Positions 8,601 through 17,582 of a stretch of 64,000 nt of DNA are shown here, piece by piece; position 1 is the stretch's first letter; each line of letters starts with the position of its first letter. Source of the DNA: Acidobacteriota bacterium (GTDB taxonomy: Bacteria > Acidobacteriota > Thermoanaerobaculia > Thermoanaerobaculales > Thermoanaerobaculaceae); NCBI GenBank assembly GCA_004298115.1, contig SCRJ01000045.1, forward strand, positions 1 through 64,000, written 5' to 3'. The position numbers and the translations under genes are program-made. The notes below the pieces were generated by a model, which saw nothing but the letters and a program-made list of their open reading frames with translations, was not told where the DNA came from and did no database searches.

Positions 8601-9581
8601 ATGCCGCCCGTGCCGCCAGCCCACCGCCCGCGACGGCCAACCGAACGACCGGAACCGAGGACGACCTCGCCCGCGGCCGATGGGGCCGTCGCCGCGGCCG
8701 CGTGGGCGAGGGTGGCGGCGCTCGCCGGCTCGGAGGTCGTCGCGGCGGCGCCGGCGCGCTGGGGTTTCACCAACCGGACGTGGCTGGCGACGCTCGCGGA
8801 CGGGCGCCGGGTCGCGGTGCAGCTGCTGGCGGGGCGCGAGGTCGCGCGGCGGCGGCTGCGGGTCGGGGCGCGGCTCGCGGAGCGTCTCGCGGCCGCAGGC
8901 GTCCCGACGGCGCCGCTGCTCGGCGGCGACGCGGACGCAGCCGCACCGTTCGCGCTCCACGCCTTCGTCGCGGGGCGCAACGGCGCCGAGGCGCTCGCCG
9001 CGGACGCCGGCGCGGTGCGACTCGCACGCCTGATGGGCGGGCTGGCGCCGCGGCTCGCCGCCGTGGACACCCGCGGTCTCCGGCTGCCGTCCACGTGGGC
9101 GGACCCGGCGCGCCTGGCGGGCGCCGCGCGGCGCTGGCTCGAGCGGGCCGGGCCCCGGCTCGACGGCGCCACGTCCCGGGCGCTGCGCGCCGCCGTCGCC
9201 GGCGTCGAGCCGTTGTTCGCCGGACGGCGGCCGGTGTTCGCCCACGGCGACTTCGCGCCGGTCAACGTGCTCCTCGCGCCCGTCCCGGGGCGTCGCGCCG
9301 AAACGGCCGCGGCGCTGCTCGACCTCGAGTTCGCCCGCCCTGCCGACCCGCTGCTCGACGTGGCGTGGTGGGGGTGGATCGTCCGCTTCCACCACCCGTC
9401 CCGCTGGCCGGTCGCGTGGCCGGCGTTCCTCGCCGCGGCGGGCGGGCCCGACGCGTCGGCCGCGTTCGCCGATCGCGTGCGGACGCTCCAGCTGCTGCGG
9501 CTCCTGGAGCTGCTCGATCGCGCCGGCCGGCGCGCCGCCGATACCTGGGCCGCCCGGCTCGCCGTCACGGCGCGCTGGTAG
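8601..9581 (+). CDS. Aminoglycoside-phosphotransferase-like kinase
   Basis: 326 residues of the APH/choline-kinase fold. The catalytic loop is FAHGDFAPVNVLL (H-x-D-x4-N, around residue 215) and the magnesium-binding motif is LLDLEFARPADPLLD (around residue 240). The N-lobe has a WGFTNRTW strand and RVAVQLL, where the usual lysine that positions ATP is replaced by Gln, which is worth noting. Sugar or amino-alcohol kinases of this family often stand beside carbohydrate genes; here GlgX is next door. The substrate is unknown and an antibiotic-resistance role is not supported. The first 30 residues are low-complexity, so the true start may lie further in. Confidence 0.7.
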   Translation: MPPVPPAHRPRRPTERPEPRTTSPAADGAVAAAAWARVAALAGSEVVAAAPARWGFTNRTWLATLADGRRVAVQLLAGREVARRRLRVGARLAERLAAAGVPTAPLLGGDADAAAPFALHAFVAGRNGAEALAADAGAVRLARLMGGLAPRLAAVDTRGLRLPSTWADPARLAGAARRWLERAGPRLDGATSRALRAAVAGVEPLFAGRRPVFAHGDFAPVNVLLAPVPGRRAETAAALLDLEFARPADPLLDVAWWGWIVRFHHPSRWPVAWPAFLAAAGGPDASAAFADRVRTLQLLRLLELLDRAGRRAADTWAARLAVTARW

Positions 9582-9591
9582 GCCGGACCCC

Positions 9592-11733
9592 TCACCGCCC
9601 GATCAGCACCACCGTGCTGTGCGGATTGACGAGGTAGAAGCCGGGCGGGTCGAGGAGGACCTCGGCGCCGGGGAGCACGATCTCCTCGCCGGCCGGCAAG
9701 GCGGTGTCGACGAGGCGGTGCCACGCCGCCCCCTCGGGCAGCGGCGGCAGGGTGAAGCGCTCCAGCGTGGCGGCGGCGTTGAGGATGAAGTAGAGCCGGT
9801 ACGGTCCGAGATCGGATCGTTCCGCGCCGCCGTCGAGCATGGCGGCGACGCTCCGCGCCTCGGGGTCGTCCCACGCCGGGGCGTTGAGGTCGGCGCCGTA
9901 CCAGACGACGTCGGGGACGCCGTCGCCCTCGCGGTCGCCGCCGTCGAGGAAGCGGCGCCGCTGCAGGATCGTGCAGCGGCGGGTGAGCTCGATGGCGGCG
10001 CGGAAGAACGCCAGGATCTCCCCGTTGGCCTCGACCTCGCGCCAGTCGAACCACGACAGCTCGTTGTCCTGGCAGTACGCGTTGTTGTTGCCGCGCTGCG
10101 TGCGGTAGAACTCGTCGCCGCCGAGGATCATCGGCGTGCCGGCGGCGAACAGGAGGTGCGAGATGAAGTTCTTGGCCTGTTGCCGGCGCAGGCGCTCGAC
10201 GGCCGGGTCGTCGGTCTCGCCCTCGACGCCGCAGTTCCACGAGTTGTTGTCGTCGCTGCCGTCGCGGTTCTCCTCACCGTTGGCCTCGTTGTGCTTGCCG
10301 TCGTAGCTCACCAGGTCGCGCAGCGTGAAGCCGTCGTGGCAGGTGACGAAGTTGACGCTGTTGTACGCCGCGCGGCCGTCGTCGCGGTAGAGGTCGGCGG
10401 AGCCGGTGAGGCGCGCGCCGAGGTCGCGCAGCTGCCCCGGGTCGCCCTTGAAGAAGCGGCGCACGGTGTCGCGGAACCGGCCGTTCCACTCCGACCAGTC
10501 GATCGGGAAGTTGCCGACCTGGTAGGTGCCGAGGTCCCACGGCTCGGCGATCAGGGTGACGCGGGAAAGGACCGGGTCCTGGGACACCGCGTCGAAAAAG
10601 CCCGCGTTGGCGCGGAACGTCCCATCCTCGGCGCGGCCGAGCACCGAGGCGAGGTCGAAGCGGAAGCCGTCCACGTGCATCTGGCGGACCCAGTAGCGCA
10701 GCGAGTCCATCACCAGCCGGATCACCGCCGGCCTGGCGAGGTCGAGCTCGTTGCCGGTGCCGGTGAAGTTCAGGTAGTAGCGGCCCGGCTGGCCGGCGGG
10801 GCCGCCGAGCGCGTAGTAGGTCGGGTTGTCGATGCCGCGCAGCGACAGCGTCGGGCCGAGCTCGTTCCCTTCCGCGGTGTGGTTGTAGACCACGTCGAGG
10901 ATGACCTTGATCCCGGCGCGGTGCAGCTCGCGCACCAGAGTCTTGAACTCGGCCACCTGGCGGCCGGGCCGGGCACACGTGCCGTACGAGATCTCGGGGG
11001 CGAAGAACGCGAGCGTGTTGTACCCCCAGTAGTTCGTGAGCCCGCGCTCCTTGAGGAAGTCCTCGGTGTAGTGCTCGTGCACCGGCAGCAGCTCGACCGC
11101 ATTGATCCCGAGCCGCTGCAGGTGGGGGATCTTCTCGACGAAGCCGAGGTAGGTACCGGGGTGGGCGACCCCGGACGAGCGGTGGGCGGTGAACCCCTTG
11201 ACGTGCACCTCGTAGATCAGGAGCTGCTCGAGCGGGATGTCGGGGGTGGCGTCTCCCCGCCAGTCGAACGCGTCGTCGTCGATCACGATCCCCTTGGGCA
11301 CGGCGCGGGTGTCGTCGCGCCCGTCGCGCGAGAGGTCGCGCGCCGGGTCGGCGGGGTCGTAGCCGAGGAGGAGGTTGTCGGTATTCTGGACCTTGCCGGT
11401 GAGCGCCTTGGCGTACGGGTCGATGAGCAGCTTCGCCGGGTTGAAGCGCAGGCCGCGGGCGGGGTCGAACTCGCCGTGGACGCGGTAGCCGTACAGCTGG
11501 CCCGCCCCGAGCCCGTGCACGAGCACGTGCCAGATGTCACGGTTCCGGTTCTCGACGGGGATCACATCGGTCGGATCGCCAGTAGGGTCGTCGAACAGCA
11601 GCAGCTCGACCCGACTAGCGTTGCGCGAGTAGAGCGCGAAGTTGACCCCCTCGGGGGTGAGCGTCGCGCCGAGCGGGACGATCGCCCCGCGCGAGAGCTT
11701 CTGCGCGGCGCCTGCTCGGTTGCTCGCGCCCAT
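9592..11733 (-). CDS. glgX: Glycogen debranching enzyme (GlgX/isoamylase type, GH13)
   Basis: 713 residues. An N-terminal CBM48-like domain (GVNFALYSRNASRVELLLFD) precedes the GH13 barrel. All GH13 regions are present: DVVYNHTAEG (region I), GFRFDLASVLGR with the nucleophile Asp (II), LIAEPWDLG with the acid Glu (III) and VTCHDGFTLRDLV (IV). The stretch ENRDGSDDNNSWNCG is characteristic of GlgX/TreX. It hydrolyses alpha-1,6 branches of glycogen left after phosphorylase action; the alpha-glucan phosphorylase lies 17 kb away. GGGAGG stands 4 bases before the chosen ATG. An upstream in-frame ATG at 11778 gives an unlikely extension. Divergent from the MFS gene. Confidence 0.93.
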   Translation of the reverse strand: MGASNRAGAAQKLSRGAIVPLGATLTPEGVNFALYSRNASRVELLLFDDPTGDPTDVIPVENRNRDIWHVLVHGLGAGQLYGYRVHGEFDPARGLRFNPAKLLIDPYAKALTGKVQNTDNLLLGYDPADPARDLSRDGRDDTRAVPKGIVIDDDAFDWRGDATPDIPLEQLLIYEVHVKGFTAHRSSGVAHPGTYLGFVEKIPHLQRLGINAVELLPVHEHYTEDFLKERGLTNYWGYNTLAFFAPEISYGTCARPGRQVAEFKTLVRELHRAGIKVILDVVYNHTAEGNELGPTLSLRGIDNPTYYALGGPAGQPGRYYLNFTGTGNELDLARPAVIRLVMDSLRYWVRQMHVDGFRFDLASVLGRAEDGTFRANAGFFDAVSQDPVLSRVTLIAEPWDLGTYQVGNFPIDWSEWNGRFRDTVRRFFKGDPGQLRDLGARLTGSADLYRDDGRAAYNSVNFVTCHDGFTLRDLVSYDGKHNEANGEENRDGSDDNNSWNCGVEGETDDPAVERLRRQQAKNFISHLLFAAGTPMILGGDEFYRTQRGNNNAYCQDNELSWFDWREVEANGEILAFFRAAIELTRRCTILQRRRFLDGGDREGDGVPDVVWYGADLNAPAWDDPEARSVAAMLDGGAERSDLGPYRLYFILNAAATLERFTLPPLPEGAAWHRLVDTALPAGEEIVLPGAEVLLDPPGFYLVNPHSTVVLIGR

Positions 11734-11807
11734 CCGACCTCCCTTCTCCGGCGGCGACGAGTATACGGCCGAGCACATCCGGCCGCGCCGGCGCTAAGCT
11801 GAACACC

Positions 11808-13073
11808 TTGAGCGCGCCACCGCACTTCCGTGCTGCGACTCTGCGGGGTTTCCTGAGAACCCTGGGCAAGGACGGCCATCGGCTGTTCGCGACGCGTCTC
11901 GTGCGGCTTTTCGCCTACGGCTCCTTGTCGGTGGTGCTCGTGCTCTACCTTGCCCAGGCCGGCCTCTCGGAGGCGCGCATCGGGCTCCTGCTGACGCTGA
12001 CGATGCTCGGCGACACCGCGGTGTCCCTCTGGCTGACGACCACCGCCGACCGGTTCGGCCGCAGGCGCACGCTGGTCGCCGGTGCCGCCCTGATGCTGCT
12101 CGCGGGCGTGGTGTTCGCTCTCACCGGCAACTTCCTGCTGCTGCTGGTCGCCGCGACCGTCGGGGTCATCAGCCCGAGCGGCAACGAGGTCGGCCCGTTC
12201 CTCGCGGTCGAGCAGGCGGCGCTCACGCAGGTCGTGCCGGGGAGCGACCGCACCAGGGTGTTCGCGTGGTACGGCCTCGTCGGGTCGTTCGCGGCCGCCG
12301 CGGGATCGCTTGCCGGCGGAGCCGCAAGCCAGGCGCTGCAGGGGGCGGGGGCGTCGCCGCTCGCCAGCTACCGCGCCGTCGTCATCGGCTACGCGGCGTT
12401 CGGCGTGCTGCTGGCCGCGCTGTTCGCCGGGTTGTCCCGCGGCGTCGAGGCACCGGCCGGGGAAAGTGCCGGGGTGGCAAGGCGATTCGGCTTGCACCGC
12501 TCGCGCGGGGTGGTGGCGAGGCTCGCCGCCGTCTTCTCGCTCGACGCGTTCGCCGGCGGCTTCGTGGTGCAGAGTCTGGTGGCGTACTGGTTTTACCGCC
12601 GCTTCGGGGTCGAGCCCGCGACGCTGGGCGGGATCTTCTTCGGCGCCAACATCCTCGCCGGGATCTCGGCGCTCGTCGCGGTGCGAGTGGCCAGGAGGAT
12701 CGGACTCGTCAACACGATGGTCTTCACCCACCTGCCGTCCAACGTCCTCCTCCTGCTGGTGCCGCTGATGCCGACGCTGCCGCTCGCGGTCGCGGTCCTG
12801 TTCCTGCGCTTCTCGATCTCGCAGATGGACGTGCCGACGCGGCAGTCGTACACGATGGCGGTCGTGAGCCCCGACGAGCGCTCGGCGGCGGCCGGCGTGA
12901 CAGGGGTCGCTCGGACGACCGGGGCCGCGCTCTCGCCGGTGATCGCGGCGCCGTTGTTCGCCTCGCCCCCGCTGATGGGCGTGCCGTTCTTCCTCGCGGG
13001 CGGGCTGAAGATCGTTTACGACCTCCTGCTGTGGCGCTCGTTCCGGGCGCTCAAGCCCCCGGAAGAATCGTAG
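11808..13073 (+). CDS. Major facilitator superfamily transporter
   Basis: 421 residues with about twelve predicted membrane helices in two six-helix halves. The loop between helices 2 and 3 is TTTADRFGRRRTLV, a good match to the MFS D-R-x-G-R-R/K signature. The middle loop (AGESAGVARRFGLHRSRG) is cytoplasmic and basic. The later SQMDVPTRQSYTMAVV motif occurs in a group of bacterial efflux-type MFS proteins of unknown substrate. It begins with TTG and has no clear ribosome-binding site, so the start is tentative. The 74-base gap to divergent glgX must hold both promoters. Confidence 0.85.
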   Translation: MSAPPHFRAATLRGFLRTLGKDGHRLFATRLVRLFAYGSLSVVLVLYLAQAGLSEARIGLLLTLTMLGDTAVSLWLTTTADRFGRRRTLVAGAALMLLAGVVFALTGNFLLLLVAATVGVISPSGNEVGPFLAVEQAALTQVVPGSDRTRVFAWYGLVGSFAAAAGSLAGGAASQALQGAGASPLASYRAVVIGYAAFGVLLAALFAGLSRGVEAPAGESAGVARRFGLHRSRGVVARLAAVFSLDAFAGGFVVQSLVAYWFYRRFGVEPATLGGIFFGANILAGISALVAVRVARRIGLVNTMVFTHLPSNVLLLLVPLMPTLPLAVAVLFLRFSISQMDVPTRQSYTMAVVSPDERSAAAGVTGVARTTGAALSPVIAAPLFASPPLMGVPFFLAGGLKIVYDLLLWRSFRALKPPEES

Positions 13074-13109
13074 CGCCCGGCCGCCCGCGGCCGTGCACCT
13101 CTCCCGGCG

Positions 13110-14831
13110 TCAACCGCCGAGGCGGCGCGCGACGGCGCGGCCGAGCAGGCGGAGCCGGTCGGCGAACGGGAGGCGGCGGAACGTGGTTGCGACCACGCCG
13201 CGGGTGAAGAACGTCTTGCGCGAGTAGTCGATCGCGACCTCGAGCATCACGGGCCGCCCGGAGCGGGCGATCTCGAGGGCGCGCGCGAGCGCCGGCCGGA
13301 CCTCGGCGTCGCTCGCCGCGGCCGCGTACTCGCAGTTGGTCGCGGCGGCGAGCGACGCTGTGCTGTACGGCGCCAGTTTCGACGCGGTCGCCCGGTTGAG
13401 CGTCGTGCGCTGGAACTGCGCGATCTGCGCGAGCTCGCCGTCGCGCAGCACGACCACGACCACGCCGGCGCCGTACGCCGCCGCGGTGAGCAGCTCGAGA
13501 CCGGTCATCAGCAGCGCCCCGTCGCCGGCGAGCGCAACGACGTCGCGCCCCGGGTTCGCGAGCTTGGCGCCGATCGCGGCCGGCACGGCGTACCCCATGC
13601 AGGAGTAGTCCACCGGCGCCAGGAAGCGCCCGGGCGCTTCGAGGCGCAGGTGTTCCATGGCGAGGAAGGTCCCGTTGCCGGAGTCGGCGGAAAAGATCGC
13701 ATCCGCCCCGCACAGCGACTGCAGCGCGTCGAACAGCGCCGCCGGGCCGACCCGCCCGGGCTCGCCCGGCCTCCGCTGCGCCTCGCGAACGGCGCGGTGG
13801 CCGTCGGCGATCGCGCGCTCGAGCCCGCCGTCGCGGACCCGTTCCGGGAGCCGGCCGGCGAGCGCGGCGAGCGCGGCGGCGGCGTCGGCCGCGACCGTGA
13901 CCGCGGCGGGAAGGTTGCGGCCGAACACCTCGGGGTTGATGTCGATGTGGACGAGCGCGCCGGGCGGCTCGAACCCCCAGCTCGCGGTGCCGACCTCGGA
14001 GAAGCGGCAGCCGACCGCGAGCATCGCGTCACAGCGCCCCTCGATCTCGCGCACGAACGCCGGCGCGCTGCGGCCGAGGCCGTTCCAGAGGAACAGCGCG
14101 TGCGACTCGGGGAACACGCCCTTGCCCTGAATCGTGGTGGCGACCGGCGCGCCGAGGCGCTCGGCGAGCCGCAACAGCTCGCCCGCGGCGCCGCGGGCGC
14201 CGTACCCCGCGTAGACGAGGACGCGGCGGGCGCCGGCGAGGAGCCCGGCCGCTCGCCCGACGGCGTCGGGGTCGGGGGCGGCCGCCGCGGCCGGCTCCGG
14301 TTCCCACACGGGTGAGCCGGACTCGTGCCGGAGCAGGTAGAACTCGGCCGGCACCTCGACCACGACGGGCCCCGGCGTGCCGGCGCGGGCGAGTGCGAAC
14401 GCGCGGCGGACGGTGGCGTACAGCTCGCGCGCCTCGCGCACCGGAACGACGGCCTTGGCTACCGGGCGGACCACCGCGAGCTGGTCGATCGCGTGCAACT
14501 GATAGGCGCGGCCGGTGTCGGTGCGGATCCCGCAGGCGAGCACGACGAGGGGAATCCCGTCCATGAACGCCTCGGCGATGCCGGAGAGCGCGTGCGTCAT
14601 TCCGGCGCCCGGCACGAGGTTGACCACGCCGACGCCCCCGGAGCTGCGCGCGACGCCGTCGGCCATGAACGACGCCGCCTGCTCGTCGGTCACCAGCACC
14701 GGCGTGACCCGCGCCGATGCGGCGAGCGCGTCGTACAGCTCGATGTTGTGCGTGCCGGGGATCCCGAAGGTGAACGTCGCGCCCTCGTCCTCGAGCGCCC
14801 GCACCACCGCCCGCGCGCCGGATTCGCTCAC
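13110..14831 (-). CDS. Thiamine-diphosphate enzyme of the acetolactate-synthase family
   Basis: 573 residues, the normal length for ThDP decarboxylase/synthase enzymes. The N-terminal Pyr domain has the activating Glu in VTDEQAASFMADGVAR, and the C-terminal PP domain has the cofactor motif starting GDGALLMTGLE. The expected Asn about 28 residues after GDG falls in RDGELAQI. The middle domain has a VYAGYGARG strand. Acetolactate synthase itself is unlikely, since no small subunit or ilv genes are nearby and the start overlaps the GMC oxidoreductase by 4 bases (GTGA). A carboligase or decarboxylase acting on a 2-keto acid or aldehyde linked to that oxidase is inference. Confidence 0.8.
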   Translation of the reverse strand: MSESGARAVVRALEDEGATFTFGIPGTHNIELYDALAASARVTPVLVTDEQAASFMADGVARSSGGVGVVNLVPGAGMTHALSGIAEAFMDGIPLVVLACGIRTDTGRAYQLHAIDQLAVVRPVAKAVVPVREARELYATVRRAFALARAGTPGPVVVEVPAEFYLLRHESGSPVWEPEPAAAAAPDPDAVGRAAGLLAGARRVLVYAGYGARGAAGELLRLAERLGAPVATTIQGKGVFPESHALFLWNGLGRSAPAFVREIEGRCDAMLAVGCRFSEVGTASWGFEPPGALVHIDINPEVFGRNLPAAVTVAADAAAALAALAGRLPERVRDGGLERAIADGHRAVREAQRRPGEPGRVGPAALFDALQSLCGADAIFSADSGNGTFLAMEHLRLEAPGRFLAPVDYSCMGYAVPAAIGAKLANPGRDVVALAGDGALLMTGLELLTAAAYGAGVVVVVLRDGELAQIAQFQRTTLNRATASKLAPYSTASLAAATNCEYAAAASDAEVRPALARALEIARSGRPVMLEVAIDYSRKTFFTRGVVATTFRRLPFADRLRLLGRAVARRLGG

Positions 14832-16324
14832 GCCGGCAGCTCCGCAATGCGGTCGCGCACGCGCTCGGCGACGCGGTCGGCGAGCGCCATGATCGTCACG
14901 TACGGGTTGATCTCCGAACAGCGCGGGAACAGGCTGCCGTCGGCGACGAAGAGCCACGGCACGCCGTGCACCTGCCCCCACGCGTCGGTCACGGATTCGG
15001 CCGCGTCCGCCCCCATCCGGCACCCCCCCATCAGGTGGGCGCTCGAGATCGAGACCTTGCCGAGCCGGAACGGCGCGCGGGTGATCAGCTCGTCGATCCG
15101 CCCGGCCTGGCTCGCGCCGATGAAGAACGTGGCGCCGGCCGGCGCGTGCACCCGCCGGCAGCCGGCGGCGAAGAAGATGCGCGCCGCGGCGCGCTGCGAT
15201 GCGACGAGGGCGTCGAGCACGCCGTCCGTGAAGCGGTAGTCGACGACCGGTTCGCCGTCCCGGGCGAGGACGACGCGGTTCTCCGCGAGGGCGGGGTCCA
15301 CCGCCAGCACCAGGATCATCTGCATCCGGTCCATGCGGCGCATCAGCTCGGCGTGCTCGGCGCCGAAGCCGATCAGGTTCTTCGCCGTGGTGAACGGGAA
15401 GTACATGCACGTCTCGAGCAGGAAGCCTTCGTCGACGAAGTGGTCGCAGTAGTAGCTCTTCGGGTGGCCGAAGTAGTTGGTGATCGGCTTCTCGTGCTCG
15501 CCGACGAGGATGAGCGCGGGGTGGGCGGTCAGGTAACGCCCGAGCGCGGGCAGTCGCACCGGCAGGCGGGAGCGCAGCAGCAGGGCGGGGGAGTTGACCG
15601 CGCCGCCCGCCACGACGATCGCGCGAGCCCGGATCCGGTAGCGCCCCGGCTCCCAGCGCGACGGCTCGCCGTACGGCGGGTTGGCGACGGTCGCCGTGCA
15701 CTCGCGCTCCCCGATCGCCTCGACCTTGCAGTTCGTCACGACCTCGACCCCGGCGGCCTCGGCGGCGGGGAGCTGGACGCGGTTCGTCCCCTGCTTGGCC
15801 GCGTTCGGGCAGCCCAGGTTGCACACCCCGGCGCCGCGGCACCCCTTGACGTTGATCGGGAACTGCTGCACCCGATAGCCGAGGCGGCGGCACGCCGCGT
15901 TGAAGAGGCGGTTGTTGTCGTTGAGCTTGTCGTCCTCGAGCAGGTGGACGTTGTTCTCTCCGAGCGCCTTCTCGGACCGGCGCCTCAGGTCGGCGAACTC
16001 GAGGCCGGGGACGTTCCAGCGCGCCAGCACCGGCTCCGGCAGCGGCAGCGACGTGCCGGTGTAGACCACGGTGGAGCCGCCGTAGGCGCGTCCGAACGCC
16101 AGCGTCATCGTGCGGTCGCGGGTGAGGACGCCGCCGGAGTCGAAGTACAGCTTGTCGGCCATCTCGACCTCGCGGCCGGTGTACTCGGACTCGCGCAGCT
16201 TCGCGCCCCACTCCAGCACCGCGACCCGCAGCCCCTGCCGGGCCAGCGGCGCCAGCTCCTTGGCCACCGTGCCGCCACCGGCGCCCGAGCCGACGATCAC
16301 GACGTCGTAGCTCCTCTCAACCAT
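14828..16324 (-). CDS. GMC-family FAD-dependent alcohol oxidoreductase (long-chain alcohol oxidase-like)
   Basis: 498 residues. The N-terminal FAD-binding motif is DVVIVGSGAGGGTVAKEL, the GMC signature region is GRAYGGSTVVYTG, and the C-terminal catalytic region is SSAHLMGGCRMG with a later SEINPYVTIMALADR. A Cys-rich segment KGCRGAGVCNLGCP (about residue 190) is found in the long-chain alcohol oxidase/cholesterol-oxidase-like subgroup. It probably oxidises a hydrophobic alcohol to an aldehyde. There is no signal peptide. It overlaps the small upstream gene by 8 bases and the ThDP enzyme by 4, so the three are very likely co-translated. Confidence 0.87.
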   Translation of the reverse strand: MVERSYDVVIVGSGAGGGTVAKELAPLARQGLRVAVLEWGAKLRESEYTGREVEMADKLYFDSGGVLTRDRTMTLAFGRAYGGSTVVYTGTSLPLPEPVLARWNVPGLEFADLRRRSEKALGENNVHLLEDDKLNDNNRLFNAACRRLGYRVQQFPINVKGCRGAGVCNLGCPNAAKQGTNRVQLPAAEAAGVEVVTNCKVEAIGERECTATVANPPYGEPSRWEPGRYRIRARAIVVAGGAVNSPALLLRSRLPVRLPALGRYLTAHPALILVGEHEKPITNYFGHPKSYYCDHFVDEGFLLETCMYFPFTTAKNLIGFGAEHAELMRRMDRMQMILVLAVDPALAENRVVLARDGEPVVDYRFTDGVLDALVASQRAAARIFFAAGCRRVHAPAGATFFIGASQAGRIDELITRAPFRLGKVSISSAHLMGGCRMGADAAESVTDAWGQVHGVPWLFVADGSLFPRCSEINPYVTIMALADRVAERVRDRIAELPA

Positions 16325-16721
16325 GGAGGCGCTCGTTTCCGGAGAACGACGGGGCGTACCCGATCGCGCCCCACGTCTCGGGCTGGCCGTAGTACCCCAT
16401 GAACACGAGCGCCCGCAGGCCCCAGAAGCCGCCGCGCAGCTTGCTCACGGGCGCGTCCATGAACCAGCGCAGGGTGGCGTCCTGCGCCGCCGGGGCGAGG
16501 TGGTCGAACGGCGCCCCGAAGCGCGGCGCCGGCGCCCAGCGCAGCACGGTGAGGAACAGCGCGAACTGGCGCCGCAGTGCGGGCGCTCGAGCGGCGAGCG
16601 CCGCGGCGACGATCGCGGCGAAACGCTCGCGGCCGCCGGCATCGAGGCCGGCGACCGGCGGGGCGACGCGGGCCGCGACCGCGAGGAACGTGCCCCACCG
16701 CCGCTGGTCGAGAGGTGTCAC
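16317..16721 (-). CDS. Small partner protein of the GMC oxidoreductase
   Basis: 134 residues, Arg/Ala-rich helices followed by a hydrophobic C-terminus (GFWGLRALVFMGYYGQPETWGAIGY). The ending W-x-A-I-G-Y resembles the segment just before the FAD domain in plant and fungal long-chain alcohol oxidases, where it is part of a single chain. From this I infer a detached N-terminal domain. It starts with GTG; the stop overlaps the oxidoreductase start by 8 bases. Proteins in this position are sometimes called gluconate 2-dehydrogenase subunit 3-like, and I cannot exclude that family. Confidence 0.6.
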   Translation of the reverse strand: MTPLDQRRWGTFLAVAARVAPPVAGLDAGGRERFAAIVAAALAARAPALRRQFALFLTVLRWAPAPRFGAPFDHLAPAAQDATLRWFMDAPVSKLRGGFWGLRALVFMGYYGQPETWGAIGYAPSFSGNERLHG

Positions 16722-16798
16722 CGGGGCATTAGAGCGCCGCACGATCCGACGCGTCAAGGCCGTCGCGGCCGCTGCGCGCCGAGCGGCCGTCGCGGCGG

Positions 16799-17404
16799 CT
16801 ACGTTTCGCCTTCGTCCGGGGGGTACAGCTCGGGTTCCTGGCCCGGGCCGCCGGGCTCGAAGCAGCGGCGGCAGCGCGCCTCGTAGATGTCGGCCGCGCC
16901 GACCACGACCTGCTCCTGCGCCTGGGAAAGGCGTTGGGTGTACGACGCCGGCGCGCCGCAACGGGCGCAGATCGCGTGCACCTTCTCGACGTCCTCGGCG
17001 ACCGCGAGCAGCTCCGGCATCGGCCCGAACGGCTGCCCGCGGAAGTCCATGTCGAGGCCCGCCACGATCACCCGCTTGCCGAGGTCGGCCAGGTGGCCGG
17101 CGACGCGGACGAGGTCGGCGTCGAAGAACTGCGCCTCGTCGATCCCGACGACCTCGGTGCGGGGGTCGACCAGGTCGAGGATCTCCGCCGCCTTGGCGAC
17201 GCGCTCCGCCTCCAGCCGCCACTTGGAGTGCGACACGACCTGGCCCGCGGCGTAGCGGTCGTCGAGACCCTGCTTGAAGACCTGGATGCGTTGGCGCGCG
17301 ATGATCGCCCGGCGCAGGCGCCGGATCAGCTCCTCGGATTTCCCCGAGAACATGCTGCCGGTGATCACCTCGATCCCACCGCCCCAGGGGTTGCGTGGCT
17401 GCAT
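16799..17404 (-). CDS. tdk: Thymidine kinase, type II
   Basis: 201 residues. The P-loop is [18 protein letters not shown], the Walker B-like catalytic segment is [10 protein letters not shown], and there are two zinc-binding Cys pairs (CARCG and CRRCF), as in tetrameric bacterial/human-TK1-type enzymes. The lasso-loop region with [21 protein letters not shown] contacts the thymine base. It phosphorylates thymidine for nucleotide salvage. The ATG at 17404 fits the family N-terminus ([15 protein letters not shown]); no strong ribosome-binding site is seen. It stands alone between the GMC operon and nth. Confidence 0.95.
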   Translation of the reverse strand: MQPRNPWGGGIEVITGSMFSGKSEELIRRLRRAIIARQRIQVFKQGLDDRYAAGQVVSHSKWRLEAERVAKAAEILDLVDPRTEVVGIDEAQFFDADLVRVAGHLADLGKRVIVAGLDMDFRGQPFGPMPELLAVAEDVEKVHAICARCGAPASYTQRLSQAQEQVVVGAADIYEARCRRCFEPGGPGQEPELYPPDEGET

Positions 17405-17582
17405 GCGAGGGGTATACCACGGCCCGCCGCGCGCCGCCAGCGCGTCACCCCGAGGCGCCGTCCGGCGGCGAGGCCTCCCCGTCACTGCGAGGCGTCCCGC
17501 CGCAGGCGGGACCGCAGGCGGGACCGCAGAGCGCTCTCGTGTCCCGGGCAGGGCGGCGGGGGCGCCACGGTTTCCCCGAGCT

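Noticed and set aside
8601-9581. Aminoglycoside resistance gene
   Set aside because: Only the general kinase fold matches; it sits among carbohydrate genes and lacks any resistance-cassette context.
13079-13094. CGGCCG-CGGCCG palindrome between the MFS and ThDP genes as a terminator
   Set aside because: Six-base arms of pure CG are expected by chance in such GC-rich sequence, and there is no T run.
13110-16211. A single 1033-residue frame covering the ThDP enzyme and most of the GMC gene
   Set aside because: Only the part downstream of the GTG at 14831 looks like protein; upstream the frame is an Arg/Pro-rich shadow of the GMC gene, which is clearly coded in another frame.
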